From contig OZ271855.1 of assembly GCA_965601955.1 (NCBI GenBank), forward strand, positions 1,798,001-1,862,000: a DNA stretch of 64,000 nt, read 5' to 3'. Both the position numbers and the translations under genes were made by a program. This document shows, piece by piece, positions 8,384-18,210 of this stretch; within the stretch, counting starts at the first letter, position 1; every line of letters starts with the position of its first letter. The notes under the pieces were generated by a model. The model saw nothing but the letters and a program-made list of their open reading frames with translations, had not been told where the DNA came from and did no database searches. This DNA comes from RHLJ01 sp965601955 (lineage in GTDB: Bacteria > Bacteroidota > Rhodothermia > Balneolales > Balneolaceae).

Positions 8384-10387
8384 ATGTCCAATCCTAGTCT
8401 TGGTAAACTCTGCGCTGATACTATTCGAACGCTTTCAATGGATGGAGTACAAAAAGCTAATTCAGGTCATCCAGGAATGCCAATGGGCATGGCAGATGTA
8501 GCCTATGTGCTTTGGACTAGATACCTCAAACATAATCCTAAAAACCCAAATTGGGTTGATAGAGATCGGTTTATCCTGTCAGCAGGGCATGGTTCAATGT
8601 TAATGTACAGTTTACTACATCTTACGGGCTATGATGTAAGTATGGATGACTTGAAGGATTTTCGGCAAACCAAGAGTAAAACTCCCGGACATCCAGAATA
8701 TGGAATGACCCCTGGTGTTGAAACTACTACTGGTCCTTTAGGGCAGGGTTTTGCAACCGGAGTAGGGATGGCAATGGCAGAACGTTTTTTGGCATCAACG
8801 TTTAATACTACTTCTCACAAACTTGTTGATCATTACACTTATGCGATTGTAAGTGATGGAGATTTGATGGAGGGAATTTCTCATGAAGCGGCTTCATTCG
8901 CGGGACACCAAAAACTGGGAAAGCTGATCTATTTATATGATTCTAATTCCATTTCCATTGACGGCTCTACGGACCTTGCTTTTACAGAAGATGTAGCAAA
9001 GCGTTTTGAGGCGTATAACTGGCACGTGTTAAAAATCGATGGGCATAATCATGAAGAGATTGATGCCGCAATTAAGGCTGCCCAATCAGATGAAAAGCCA
9101 AGTCTAATCATTTGCACTACGCACATCGGTTATGGAAGCCCAAATAAACAGGATACTGCAGGATCTCATGGTTCCCCACTTGGAGAGGACGAAATTAAAC
9201 TCACTAAAGAAGGTTATGGGTGGGATCCTGAGAAATCATTCCATATTCCTGAAGAAGCACTAGCGGTTTTCAGGAATGAGATCGAGAAAGGGGGAGAAGT
9301 AGAAGCATCCTGGAATAATCTATTTGAGGAGTATGCTTCTGAAGATTCTGAAAAAGCAGCCCAATTTACACAGTGGATGAGTGGAGAGATTTCTAAAGAG
9401 TTAGAAAATGCACTACCGGTTTTTGAAGCTGATCCAAAAGGAATGGCAACCAGAGCTTCTTCCGGAAAAGTCCTCAATGCAATAAAAGATACCGTTCCAA
9501 ATATGCTCGGCGGTTCTGCTGATTTAGAAGGAAGTGTGAAAACTAAGCTTGATGGAGAAGGAGTATTTAGTAGTGATAATCCTGGCGGAAGAAATACACA
9601 TTATGGAGTTCGAGAACATGGCATGGCGGCTGCGCTAAATGGTATGGCCTTACATGGGGGAGTAATTCCATTTGGTGGTACCTTCTTCGTGTTTACTGAT
9701 TATTGCCGACCATCCATACGTTTAGCGGCTTTAATGAAAGTGCCATCCATTTTTGTAATGACTCATGACAGTATTGGGTTGGGTGAAGATGGGCCTACTC
9801 ATCAGCCTGTAGAACATCTGGCGAGTTTAAGAGCGATGCCTAATGTGCTGGTACTTCGTCCAGGAGATGCTAATGAAGTTGCTTATTCCTGGAAAAAAGC
9901 GATTGAGCATAAAACCGGGCCAACAGTCTTGGTACTCACGCGTCAAGGCATGCCTACCTATGAGCGAAATGAAACGAATGCTGCATCTATGGTTGAAAAA
10001 GGAGGGTACATTTTTGCTGATTCAGAAAAGGAAACTCCTGATGCCATTCTAATCGGTACAGGTTCTGAGCTCCATCTTGCTGTTAATGCAAAAGAAGCGT
10101 TAAAAGAGAAAGGTATTGACGCCCGGGTAGTAAGTATGCCTTCCTGGGAATTATTTGACGAACAAACTGCTGAATACCGGGAGAAGGTGTTGCCATCTTC
10201 TGTAAGCAATCGGGTTTCAATTGAAGCGGGCTCTACTTTTGGTTGGGTTAAGTATGTTGGCTTAAATGGTAAGTCTATCGGTATTGATACATTCGGAGAA
10301 TCCGGGCCCGCTGGAGAATTGTATAAGCACTTTGGGATCACTACTGAGAAGATGGTTGACGCTGTTTTGAGCTATTCGAAAATATAA
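8384..10387 (+). CDS. tkt: Transketolase
   Basis: Transketolase moves two-carbon ketol units between sugar phosphates in the pentose phosphate pathway, using thiamine diphosphate and a divalent metal. The 667-residue length is standard. Visible motifs are NSGHPGMPMGMAD near residue 27, GPLGQGFATGVGMA near 117, the ThDP/metal site SDGDLMEGISHEAASFAGH near 155-175, the GGSADLEGS and REHGMAAALNGM region of the pyrimidine domain (380-420), and THDSIGLGEDGPTHQPVEH near 465. The gene converges on the glycosyltransferase gene, and their 3' ends overlap by 16 bp. Confidence 0.97.
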   Translation: MSNPSLGKLCADTIRTLSMDGVQKANSGHPGMPMGMADVAYVLWTRYLKHNPKNPNWVDRDRFILSAGHGSMLMYSLLHLTGYDVSMDDLKDFRQTKSKTPGHPEYGMTPGVETTTGPLGQGFATGVGMAMAERFLASTFNTTSHKLVDHYTYAIVSDGDLMEGISHEAASFAGHQKLGKLIYLYDSNSISIDGSTDLAFTEDVAKRFEAYNWHVLKIDGHNHEEIDAAIKAAQSDEKPSLIICTTHIGYGSPNKQDTAGSHGSPLGEDEIKLTKEGYGWDPEKSFHIPEEALAVFRNEIEKGGEVEASWNNLFEEYASEDSEKAAQFTQWMSGEISKELENALPVFEADPKGMATRASSGKVLNAIKDTVPNMLGGSADLEGSVKTKLDGEGVFSSDNPGGRNTHYGVREHGMAAALNGMALHGGVIPFGGTFFVFTDYCRPSIRLAALMKVPSIFVMTHDSIGLGEDGPTHQPVEHLASLRAMPNVLVLRPGDANEVAYSWKKAIEHKTGPTVLVLTRQGMPTYERNETNAASMVEKGGYIFADSEKETPDAILIGTGSELHLAVNAKEALKEKGIDARVVSMPSWELFDEQTAEYREKVLPSSVSNRVSIEAGSTFGWVKYVGLNGKSIGIDTFGESGPAGELYKHFGITTEKMVDAVLSYSKI

Positions 10388-11859
10388 GGGCGGTAATCTT
10401 CCCACCATTGTGGGATATCTACTTTTGGATTTCTACAGGTATACAAAGGAATATCCACTTCTTCATCAATAGCATATGGATGGGTGATAGTTTTGATTAG
10501 TGTACAATTTTCAAATATATATTCAACAGCTTCTTTCTCATTGCCAAGGCTAATCCATAATTCAGCGTCAGGGTTTCCATATCCCCAATACCAAAAAGTA
10601 CCGTGACGGCTTATTGGGTCTGGAAGGTTATACTGATCTCCAAGAATTTTAAGAGCTCCAGCCTCTCCATAATTCTCAGCCCAAATAACCGTATTTGTTC
10701 TAACAGAGTCAGGCAATTCTTTATATACGCTATCGACGAGAGCAACTTGTTCTTTCCAGCCAAACATGTCAGCATAATCCCCGGTTAGCTGGTATCGTCC
10801 GTTTTCACTGGGAATGTCGTATACATCTATAAATTTGTCTATAGGAAGTACTGGGGTCATCATTGGGATGAAATAAAGCATAGGAACCAGCATAGAAGCG
10901 GCAAGTACATAGTTTATCCAGGGTCTTCTTTCAAACCACCGCTCAACCTGAACAGCTGCTGCAGAGAAGACTATCGGATAGGCAGCAAAGAAATAGTAAG
11001 CCTTTGCCTTAAATATCCACATGGTAAAAAATATGGTTAAGAAGGCGACTCCCAGGGTTCTATACTTTTTGAAAGATTTATTTATCAGTAGTGCAAATAA
11101 ACCTATCAAAGTAAAGATAAGGATAGGTGGAATCTCGATCTGCCCAGCTACAAAATCCCAGCTACTTTGTTCAGATAAATGAGATTGATTGAGCTCATTA
11201 ATGTGATCGAAAAAGGGAATTCCATTCTGAATTTGCCAGATTACATTTGGAAGAAAAATGAGCAGAGAGACTATTCCGGAAATATATAACCACTTTGACT
11301 TGAAGACTTTTCCTTTATCAAAGAAAAGAAAACCGACGGTAATTCCCAGGCCCCAAAAGAGCATTGTGTACTTGTTAAGCAGTCCAATACCAGCAACAAT
11401 TCCGACATAAATGAGGAATTTTTTGTTCTCTGAATTCAAATATTTCACCACAAAAAAGAACGCCAATAACCAAAAGAATTGGTCGAATGCTACCGGCTGA
11501 AATAAGGTATGGTTTCTATAGAAAGGGACGAAGGTAAGTATTGCTATTCCCGCAAGCAGGACAGATTTAGATTTACCGCCAAGCTCAACAGCAATTTTAC
11601 AGCAAAGGTATAAAATCCCCACACCAGCAAGTGTAGGAAAAAGGCGTACGCCCCATAATGAATAATCGAATATGAAATAGCTCAGTTTTCCAATAAAGGC
11701 GATAAAGGGAGGAAATTCAAAATACCCCCAATCGAGATGTTCACTTACCGATAGATGCAAAAGCTCATCCCTATGAAAACCGTAGTTTCGATTTCCTACG
11801 AGCTGTATAATGAATTTGAAGAGTAGTAAAGGCAGTAAAACCGGATAGAATTTTTTCAA
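10372..11859 (-). CDS. GT39/PMT-like membrane glycosyltransferase
   Basis: The 495-residue protein has many transmembrane segments over residues 1-345 and a soluble C-terminal part. Near the N-terminus (residues 23-36) GNRNYGFHRDELLHL carries the acidic D-E pair in the first periplasmic loop that is typical of the PMT_2/ArnT-like glycosyltransferase 39 group, which move a sugar from a polyprenyl-phosphate donor. EFPPFIAFIGKL follows, as in many GT39 proteins. The acceptor is unknown (lipid A, protein or a glycan). The SpoIIE-type phosphatase gene lies 15 bp upstream on the same strand. Confidence 0.8.
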   Translation of the reverse strand: MKKFYPVLLPLLLFKFIIQLVGNRNYGFHRDELLHLSVSEHLDWGYFEFPPFIAFIGKLSYFIFDYSLWGVRLFPTLAGVGILYLCCKIAVELGGKSKSVLLAGIAILTFVPFYRNHTLFQPVAFDQFFWLLAFFFVVKYLNSENKKFLIYVGIVAGIGLLNKYTMLFWGLGITVGFLFFDKGKVFKSKWLYISGIVSLLIFLPNVIWQIQNGIPFFDHINELNQSHLSEQSSWDFVAGQIEIPPILIFTLIGLFALLINKSFKKYRTLGVAFLTIFFTMWIFKAKAYYFFAAYPIVFSAAAVQVERWFERRPWINYVLAASMLVPMLYFIPMMTPVLPIDKFIDVYDIPSENGRYQLTGDYADMFGWKEQVALVDSVYKELPDSVRTNTVIWAENYGEAGALKILGDQYNLPDPISRHGTFWYWGYGNPDAELWISLGNEKEAVEYIFENCTLIKTITHPYAIDEEVDIPLYTCRNPKVDIPQWWEDYRPYIFE

Positions 11860-11874
11860 AGTAAAAATCTCCTC

Positions 11875-13059
11875 TTAACCCAGTTCTTTCGCTTCCTCAA
11901 TCAGTTTTGGAATAGTTACATTTTCAGGACGGTGGATGCATGTAAAAGTGATGTCATCCGCAGGTTGCGTAGTGCCAATGAAAGCTTCAAGTGAAGATTG
12001 GATTTTTTGAACCACAGTTTTGGCATGCAATGATCCGTAAATCTCCATTAAGGATTCAATGCGTTCTTCTCCATATTCCTCTCCACGTTCATTACGGGCT
12101 TCATTTAATCCATCGGTGTAAAGCAGTACAGAATCACCTGGTTTGAAATGAAATCTTTTCACTTCCAGATGTTGGCTAAGCATATTGGTAGAAGTCATCC
12201 CAAGTGCAAAGCCATTCGCTTTTAGATTAAAGGTGGCATCACGTTCCCGGCTGTAATACACGGGGATATTATGGCCCGCACGTACATACTCAAATTCCTC
12301 TTTGTCATTCGGGAAGAAGGCTACACAGCCAGTAACAAAGGTTTTGTCCTTACTGTTACTTTTTACAAAATCGTTAAGCTGTAAGAATAAGTCTTTTGGA
12401 GAAGGACGTTCTTTTTGGACGAGGAGATTTACCAGCGCCTGCATCCTAACCATATATAGAGCCGCACTAAGTCCTTTGCCGGATACGTCTGCGATTACCA
12501 CATAAGTGCCCGTTTCAGTATCAATTACATCCAGGTAATCACCACCTACTTCTTTTGCAGTATGGGCAAAGGAGTACACTTCGAGATTATCTTTGTTCAG
12601 GGATGTTCCGGGAAGAAGGCTTAACTGAATATCTCTTGCAAGATCAATTTCTTTTTGTACGTCCGATTTCTCCAGCAGCTCAACGAGCAATAGTAGAAAC
12701 ATGGAAGAGAATCCCAGGGGAAGCATTAACCCGGAAAAGAATACAAACTCTGAAAGTCCAAAGAAGCTGAGCAAGTAATATCCTACAAAGCTTACAGAGC
12801 CTAATCCAAAAGCCAGCCTCCGGGTGGGGTTGAGGCGTTGAGTCAGATCAGAGAACAGCCTCATGAATTTAATATGGCCAGGAAGCTGCTGTCCCTGTTG
12901 CCTCTCCATATCTTCGACTGCTTCTTTGTATAGTAGCTTAAGTCGTTCTGAGTCAGCTGTAAGCTCTTTGGAGATACGCTCTCGGCTCATACCAGAAACG
13001 TATTCCTGGTAGAATTTCTTGGTTCCGTAACCCGACTGTGCTTCGTTTTTTAAACTCAA
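11875..13059 (-). CDS. SpoIIE/RsbU-type PP2C serine phosphatase, membrane-bound
   Basis: This 394-residue protein has about 85 N-terminal cytoplasmic residues, two transmembrane helices (about 80-130, RLAFGLGSVSFVGYYLLSF and VFFSGLMLPLGFSSMFLLLL), a short linker beginning DIQLSLLP, and a PP2C-like SpoIIE domain. Metal-binding aspartates are seen in GGDYLDV, ADVSGKG, YTDGLNEARN and DDITFT. Such phosphatases usually dephosphorylate an anti-sigma-antagonist (STAS) protein in a partner-switching pathway. No STAS or kinase gene is adjacent, so its partner is unknown. It is divergent from polA across 152 bp. Confidence 0.88.
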   Translation of the reverse strand: MSLKNEAQSGYGTKKFYQEYVSGMSRERISKELTADSERLKLLYKEAVEDMERQQGQQLPGHIKFMRLFSDLTQRLNPTRRLAFGLGSVSFVGYYLLSFFGLSEFVFFSGLMLPLGFSSMFLLLLVELLEKSDVQKEIDLARDIQLSLLPGTSLNKDNLEVYSFAHTAKEVGGDYLDVIDTETGTYVVIADVSGKGLSAALYMVRMQALVNLLVQKERPSPKDLFLQLNDFVKSNSKDKTFVTGCVAFFPNDKEEFEYVRAGHNIPVYYSRERDATFNLKANGFALGMTSTNMLSQHLEVKRFHFKPGDSVLLYTDGLNEARNERGEEYGEERIESLMEIYGSLHAKTVVQKIQSSLEAFIGTTQPADDITFTCIHRPENVTIPKLIEEAKELG

Positions 13060-13211
13060 AGTGTACTGACTCAGTTAAGTGAATGGGCAGTGTTCGTAAT
13101 AATAGGCAAAAAGTTTTGTAATTGGGAAAGCTTTTAAACCTGAAGTTGTCTGAATTTGATCTGTTAATGTCTACTAAATGCATTAGCTTCACTTGAAAAT
13201 TTCCTCCGCCT

Positions 13212-15965
13212 ATGTCAAAAAAACTTCTCTTCCTCCTTGATGGTATGGCTTTAGCATACCGAGCACATTTCGCATTTATCAACGCCAATCTTAAAAATAG
13301 CAAAGGAATTCCTACAGGTCCGGTACTTGGTTTTGCGAATACCCTTGAGAAGATGCTAGAGGAACAGAAACCCACCCACATTGCGGTAGCGTGGGATACA
13401 CATGCCCCTACATTCAGGCATGTAAAAGATGAAAGCTATAAGGCACAACGTCCTCCTCAGCCCGAAGAGTTAACGATCGGGATTCCTCTCATAAAAGAGA
13501 TGTTGGAAGCATGGGGGATCAAGAATATCGAGCAAGACGGGTTTGAGGCAGATGATATCATAGGCACAATCGCTTCGAATGCAAATGCTGATGATGTGGA
13601 TGTACTGCTTGTTACGCCAGATAAGGATTTTATGCAGCTGGTGCATGATCATATAAAAATGATGAAACCCAACAACAAAGATGGAGGGTTTGATATTGTT
13701 GATCGGGAGGGAGTGAAAGAATATTTCGGAGTCTATCCCGAAAAGGTAATCGATGTACTTGCCATACTTGGAGATACTGTGGACAATATCCCGGGAGTAC
13801 CTGGGATTGGGAAGAAGGGAGCTCCAGCTCTTATTGAACGATTTGGTTCACTGGAAGAATGTATTGCTCAAGCTGGTACAATCACCGCTAAACGTCAGCG
13901 GGAAGGCCTTCAGGAGTTTGCGGATCAGGCGATGCACGCCAAGTTTATGGTTACCATAAAAACAGATGTACCTGATACTACTGATTGGGAAGACCTGGAG
14001 TGGAGTAGTTTTGAGCGCAAGGATCTTGGTTTGTTCTTTAAGAAGATGGAATTCCGAACGTTAACCAGGAAGTACCTGGGAGAACAGGGGCCGGTCGCTG
14101 AAAAGTCGGGAGACCAGGTTGATTTGTTTGGTACAGTGGGTGAACAAGAGGAATTAGCAAAGCTTGACCCGGAAAACAATGCCTACGAACTGGTCACTTC
14201 TATTGAACGAGTAAAAGAATTGGCTACGGAATTAGAAAAAGCTGAGGTGCTTTGTTTTGATACGGAGACAGATTCTCCTGATCCAATCTCAGCTAATATG
14301 GTAGGCCTATCCTTTTCTATTGACGCTGGTGCTGGATGCTATATCCCAGTCAACGTAGACGGAGGATTGAATGAACAAGAAGTTTTGGAGATACTAAAAC
14401 CTGTCTTCCAAAATGAAAAATCCCTCAAAGTAGCTCATAACTATAAGTTTGATTACACCATCCTTTTTCGGCATGGAGTTACGCTAAAAGGAATGCCTTT
14501 TGATACTATGGTTGCTGCTTATTTGGTGGATGCCAGCCAGAAAATCAAAATGGATGAGCTTTCAAAAAAGTATTTAGGCTACCAGCCGGTTCCAATTACT
14601 GATTTGATTGGCACAGGGAAAGCTCAAAAGTCCATGGCAGATTTAACTCCCGATGAAGTATATCTCTACGCTTGCGAAGATGCCGACATCACGCTACAGC
14701 TTTACCAGGTTCTAAGCAAAAAAATGGAGGACGATCAGCTCAATGAAGTATCCAGGCAGGTAGATTTTCCTCTTATGGAAGTGCTGGGGGATATGGAATT
14801 TGAAGGGATTCGGTTAGATGTGGATATGCTTACTTCTTTTTCAGGAGATTTAGAGCAGGATATCCGAAAACTTGAGGCTGAGATTTATGAAAAGGCAGGC
14901 AAGGAGTTTAATATCAATTCTCCGGCACAATTAGGAGATATCCTGTTTGATAAGCTTGGATTGCCGGCAGGGAAGAAGACCAAGACGGGAAAATATTCTA
15001 CGAACGAAGCCGTGCTCACTAAGTTGGCGGTTAAGTATGAGATTCCAAGCCTGATCCTGGAATACCGCTCACTGGCAAAGCTTAAATCCACCTATGTAGA
15101 TGCCTTGCCTTCGATGATCAATGCAGATACCAACCGGGTACACACCGATTTTAATCAAAGTGTAGCGGCTACGGGTCGATTGGCTTCATCCAACCCAAAC
15201 CTGCAGAATATTCCGATTCGGACAGCACGAGGAAGGGAAATCCGAAAGGCATTTATTGCTGAGGAAGGCTTTAAGATTATGTCAGCTGATTATTCACAGG
15301 TGGAACTTCGGGTAATTGCTCATATTGCCAAAGATGAAGCCATGATTGAAGCCTTCCGGCAGGGAGAAGACATCCATGCCCGAACGGCCAAAGAAATCTT
15401 CCATTTGGATTCTCTTGATGAAGTAACCCAGGATCATCGACGAAAGGCTAAAGAAGTTAATTTTGGGATTCCTTATGGATTAAGTGCCTATGGGCTTGCC
15501 CAAAACCTGGGGATTGAAAATAGTGAAGGGAAGGAGATGATTGATGAATATTTCAATCGCTTTCCGAACATCCAGAATTACATTACAGAAACCCAGGTAT
15601 TTGCCAAAGAGCATGGCTATGTGAAAACTTTGCTGGGAAGAAGAAGATATATCCCGGATATCAATTCCAGTAACTGGACTAAAAGAGGTTTTGCGGAACG
15701 AGTGGCCATCAATATGCCGATTCAGGGCACCGCAGCAGATATTATTAAGCTGGCGATGATTCATATTCATGACTGGCTGCAATCCAACGGGAAAAAGAGC
15801 AGGATGCTGTTGCAGGTCCATGACGAATTGATTTTTGAAATCCATGAAAACGAGCTGGATGAAGTACCCGCTAAAATAGAAGCATTAATGGAAGGAGCTT
15901 TTAAAATGGATGTACCGCTAAAAGTAGAAGCGGGGATCGGAGATAATTGGTTGGAAGCGCATTAA
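13212..15965 (+). CDS. polA: DNA polymerase I
   Basis: Pol I fills gaps and removes RNA primers in replication and repair. At 917 residues it is a full three-domain enzyme. The 5' nuclease domain (1-290) has LLDGMALAYRAHFAF, VAWDTHAPTFRH and TPDKDFMQL. The 3'-5' proofreading domain (about 325-520) keeps its acidic residues in CFDTETDSPDP, NYKFDYTILF and YACEDADITLQ, so it looks active. The polymerase domain has TGRLASSNPNLQNIP, DYSQVELRVIAHIA, the O-helix RRKAKEVNFGIPYGLSAYGL (phenylalanine at the sugar-discriminating position) and VHDELIFEI. Confidence 0.98.
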   Translation: MSKKLLFLLDGMALAYRAHFAFINANLKNSKGIPTGPVLGFANTLEKMLEEQKPTHIAVAWDTHAPTFRHVKDESYKAQRPPQPEELTIGIPLIKEMLEAWGIKNIEQDGFEADDIIGTIASNANADDVDVLLVTPDKDFMQLVHDHIKMMKPNNKDGGFDIVDREGVKEYFGVYPEKVIDVLAILGDTVDNIPGVPGIGKKGAPALIERFGSLEECIAQAGTITAKRQREGLQEFADQAMHAKFMVTIKTDVPDTTDWEDLEWSSFERKDLGLFFKKMEFRTLTRKYLGEQGPVAEKSGDQVDLFGTVGEQEELAKLDPENNAYELVTSIERVKELATELEKAEVLCFDTETDSPDPISANMVGLSFSIDAGAGCYIPVNVDGGLNEQEVLEILKPVFQNEKSLKVAHNYKFDYTILFRHGVTLKGMPFDTMVAAYLVDASQKIKMDELSKKYLGYQPVPITDLIGTGKAQKSMADLTPDEVYLYACEDADITLQLYQVLSKKMEDDQLNEVSRQVDFPLMEVLGDMEFEGIRLDVDMLTSFSGDLEQDIRKLEAEIYEKAGKEFNINSPAQLGDILFDKLGLPAGKKTKTGKYSTNEAVLTKLAVKYEIPSLILEYRSLAKLKSTYVDALPSMINADTNRVHTDFNQSVAATGRLASSNPNLQNIPIRTARGREIRKAFIAEEGFKIMSADYSQVELRVIAHIAKDEAMIEAFRQGEDIHARTAKEIFHLDSLDEVTQDHRRKAKEVNFGIPYGLSAYGLAQNLGIENSEGKEMIDEYFNRFPNIQNYITETQVFAKEHGYVKTLLGRRRYIPDINSSNWTKRGFAERVAINMPIQGTAADIIKLAMIHIHDWLQSNGKKSRMLLQVHDELIFEIHENELDEVPAKIEALMEGAFKMDVPLKVEAGIGDNWLEAH

Positions 15966-15982
15966 GGTTTTGAGTCATTTCG

Positions 15983-16069
15983 TCCCGAAGACATTCGGGA
16001 TCGGAATCTTATGGGTTAGCTTTGATTCAGTTAATTGCCTTCACAAAGATTCTGAAACAAGTTCAGGAT
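15983..16069. repeat. REP-like palindromic intergenic repeat
   Basis: The 107-bp gap between polA and the convergent DinB-like gene holds two hairpins. TCCCGAA-GACA-TTCGGGA at 15983-16000 is a perfect 7-bp stem. ATTCTGAA-ACAAG-TTCAGGAT at 16049-16069 is an 8-bp stem with one G-T pair. Similar TTCAGGATGAC-type palindromes are, from memory, frequent dispersed intergenic repeats in Bacteroidota genomes. Only one copy is visible here, so the repeat nature is inferred; the structure could also serve as a two-way terminator. Confidence 0.5.
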
Positions 16070-16072
16070 GAC

Positions 16073-16657
16073 TTATTGATTGGGTTTGGATTTATTGCCA
16101 TCCATGAGTTCATCCGTAAAGTGAGCTCTTCGCTTTCCTTTAGCGAATTTTTCTGCGTTATAGGAAGCAGTTCCACCTTTGGGTACCGATAGACTTGTCC
16201 ATGCATTTCCTTTTTTCATTCTGCCGATGTATACAATCTGGCCAATGTGGTAAGAGTAGTGCGCGAGCTGACGATTAATAGCTTCCGGAATGGTATGTCC
16301 CATATTCCGGATGTAAACCAGTTGATCAAAATGTTCTTCATGGATAGAATTAATAGCAGTAAATAGACGAGTCCAGCCTTCATTCCATTTTTCCATCATT
16401 TCTTCCCGCGAGGTGATGTCGGCTTCAAACTCGGTGTCACGGTTTCTCCAATCTTTTTCACCATCGGTAGTGAGGAAGTCCGTCCAGCGGGAAAGCATAT
16501 TTCCCCACAAATGCTTTACGATAATAGCGATGGAATTGCTTTCGGGATTGTACTGCCAGAACAGATCTTCATCCTCTAGCTGATCAAAAGTTCGTTCTCC
16601 AAGGAGCTTGTAGTACTCGAATTGTTTTCGGATGCTTTCAAGATAGTTCTCAATCAT
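16073..16657 (-). CDS. DinB-like (DUF1572-type) four-helix protein
   Basis: The protein of about 194 residues resembles the DinB/YfiT superfamily, which are four-helix metal-binding proteins, some of them thiol-transferases. The typical histidine positions are seen in IVKHLWGNMLSRWTDFL and in QLAHYSYHIGQIVYIGRMKKG. I chose ATG 16657 over TTG 16672, since MIENYLESIRKQFEYYK is the usual family start. The gene is divergent from the CrtI-like gene with 54 bp between starts. Substrate unknown. Confidence 0.78.
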   Translation of the reverse strand: MIENYLESIRKQFEYYKLLGERTFDQLEDEDLFWQYNPESNSIAIIVKHLWGNMLSRWTDFLTTDGEKDWRNRDTEFEADITSREEMMEKWNEGWTRLFTAINSIHEEHFDQLVYIRNMGHTIPEAINRQLAHYSYHIGQIVYIGRMKKGNAWTSLSVPKGGTASYNAEKFAKGKRRAHFTDELMDGNKSKPNQ

Positions 16658-16711
16658 AGTCGAGTATAACAAACCGAGGAATGACTGGAAAGTTCCTGTT
16701 GTTCAGTCAGC

Positions 16712-18199
16712 ATGATTTCTACAGAATATGATGTTGTGGTTATTGGCTCTGGGATGGGTGGAATGAGTGCAGCAGCGCTGTTATCCAATGTAGGATACAA
16801 AGTGCTCATTTTGGAAGCAGCGTTACATCCCGGAGGCTGCAGTTCCTCTTACCCAAGAAAAGGCTACATCTTTGAATCCGGCGCAACGACTTTAATCGGT
16901 TTTGATGAACATCAGCCACTTTGGTTTTTAGAGAAAGAGACAGGGCTAAAAATCCCAAGGAAGGAATTAAGTCCGTCGATGAATATTTGGTTGGATGGAG
17001 AACAAATCACTCGCTACAAAAACAGGGAAGAGTGGATTGAGGAAGCTATTCGTGTTTTTGGGAATCCGGAAGGGCAGAGAAAATTCTGGGAACTTGCCTT
17101 CTCCATATCGGACATTGTTTGGAAGGTTTCCCTTCGAAATACCTTTTTTCCTCCTCAAAGTATGAGTGAATGGGGCAGGTTATTCACTTCCAACAATCCT
17201 TTGGATGTTTGGGTTCTGAAGTATGCTTTTCAATCAGTATACCAGATAGCTGAAAACCTTGGAGTAGTGACAGAAAAATTTATCAGGTTTATCGATGAGC
17301 AATTGATGATTACGGCCCAGGCAAAGTCGAAGGACACACCTTTTCTATTTGGAGCTCCAGGGCTCACCTATACAAACTATTCAAACTACTACGTACCTGG
17401 TGGATTGATAGAAATGATTTATTCTATCCAGGATTTTGTCGAAGAAAAAGGAGGGAAGCTTCAAACCAAAGAAGCAGTGATACAGATTGATCAAAAAAGG
17501 GGTGGTTACCTGGTCAAAACTAAGAAAGGAAATAGATATGAAGTGCCTATACTTGTGTCTAATCTTCCTATTTGGAATATGGCTGAATTGAGCTCCGGTG
17601 AAATAGAAACCTATTTTAAAAATGAATCCAAGGAGTTTGATAAAGCCTGGGGAGCAATCACATTGGGGATCGTCACTACCGATACCTATAAAGAAGGCCT
17701 GGAACTGCATCATCAGGTTCATCTCGAAAAAGGAGTAACGGTTCCTTTTACAGGTTCCGATTCCATTTTTGTATCAATGTCTCAACGGGGAGATGAAAGA
17801 CGAGCTCCAAAAGGGGAACGGACACTCAATGTTTCCTGCCATGCTAGTCCCGAATTTTGGTTTTCAATGAACGGGGAATATGAGTCAAATAAAGAAACGG
17901 TACAGGAGTTTATAGTCGAAACGCTTAAAGCAAAATTTCCTGGGTTTAGTGAATCTGAAATAAAAGTGATTCACACGGCCACTCCGGTAACCTGGCAGAA
18001 TTGGGTATACCGCAAAAAAGGCAGGGTGGGAGGAATCCCGCAAAGCATGGCACGGAGCTTGCTCAAATGGTCACCCAACCAGACTCCTTTTAAAGGATTG
18101 TACCTGGTTGGAGATACAACCTACCCGGGGCAGGGAATTCCTGGCGTAACTTTAAGTGGTATCAACGTATATTCCCGCATTGTAAAAAATCATTCTTAA
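16712..18199 (+). CDS. FAD-dependent oxidoreductase, CrtI/phytoene desaturase-like
   Basis: The 495-residue flavoprotein has an N-terminal dinucleotide-binding fold (VVVIGSGMGGMSAAALLSN at about 8-26, then LILEAALHPGGCSSSY) and a C-terminal FAD-binding segment (LYLVGDTTYPGQGIPGVTLS at about 466-485). This is the layout of the carotenoid desaturase/isomerase (CrtI, CrtD, CrtISO) superfamily. The exact substrate cannot be read from sequence; carotenoid or retinoid-like lipid desaturation or isomerisation is most likely. The rhomboid gene starts 11 bp downstream. Confidence 0.8.
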   Translation: MISTEYDVVVIGSGMGGMSAAALLSNVGYKVLILEAALHPGGCSSSYPRKGYIFESGATTLIGFDEHQPLWFLEKETGLKIPRKELSPSMNIWLDGEQITRYKNREEWIEEAIRVFGNPEGQRKFWELAFSISDIVWKVSLRNTFFPPQSMSEWGRLFTSNNPLDVWVLKYAFQSVYQIAENLGVVTEKFIRFIDEQLMITAQAKSKDTPFLFGAPGLTYTNYSNYYVPGGLIEMIYSIQDFVEEKGGKLQTKEAVIQIDQKRGGYLVKTKKGNRYEVPILVSNLPIWNMAELSSGEIETYFKNESKEFDKAWGAITLGIVTTDTYKEGLELHHQVHLEKGVTVPFTGSDSIFVSMSQRGDERRAPKGERTLNVSCHASPEFWFSMNGEYESNKETVQEFIVETLKAKFPGFSESEIKVIHTATPVTWQNWVYRKKGRVGGIPQSMARSLLKWSPNQTPFKGLYLVGDTTYPGQGIPGVTLSGINVYSRIVKNHS

Positions 18200-18210
18200 T
18201 CAGCAACCTC

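Noticed and set aside
12953..13381. Open minus-strand frame of 142 codons between and over the phosphatase and polA starts
   Set aside because: It overlaps both real genes, and the polA start and nuclease motifs are certain; the translation shows no family features.
15480..15845. Open minus-strand frame of 121 codons inside polA
   Set aside because: It is a shadow of the conserved polymerase core.
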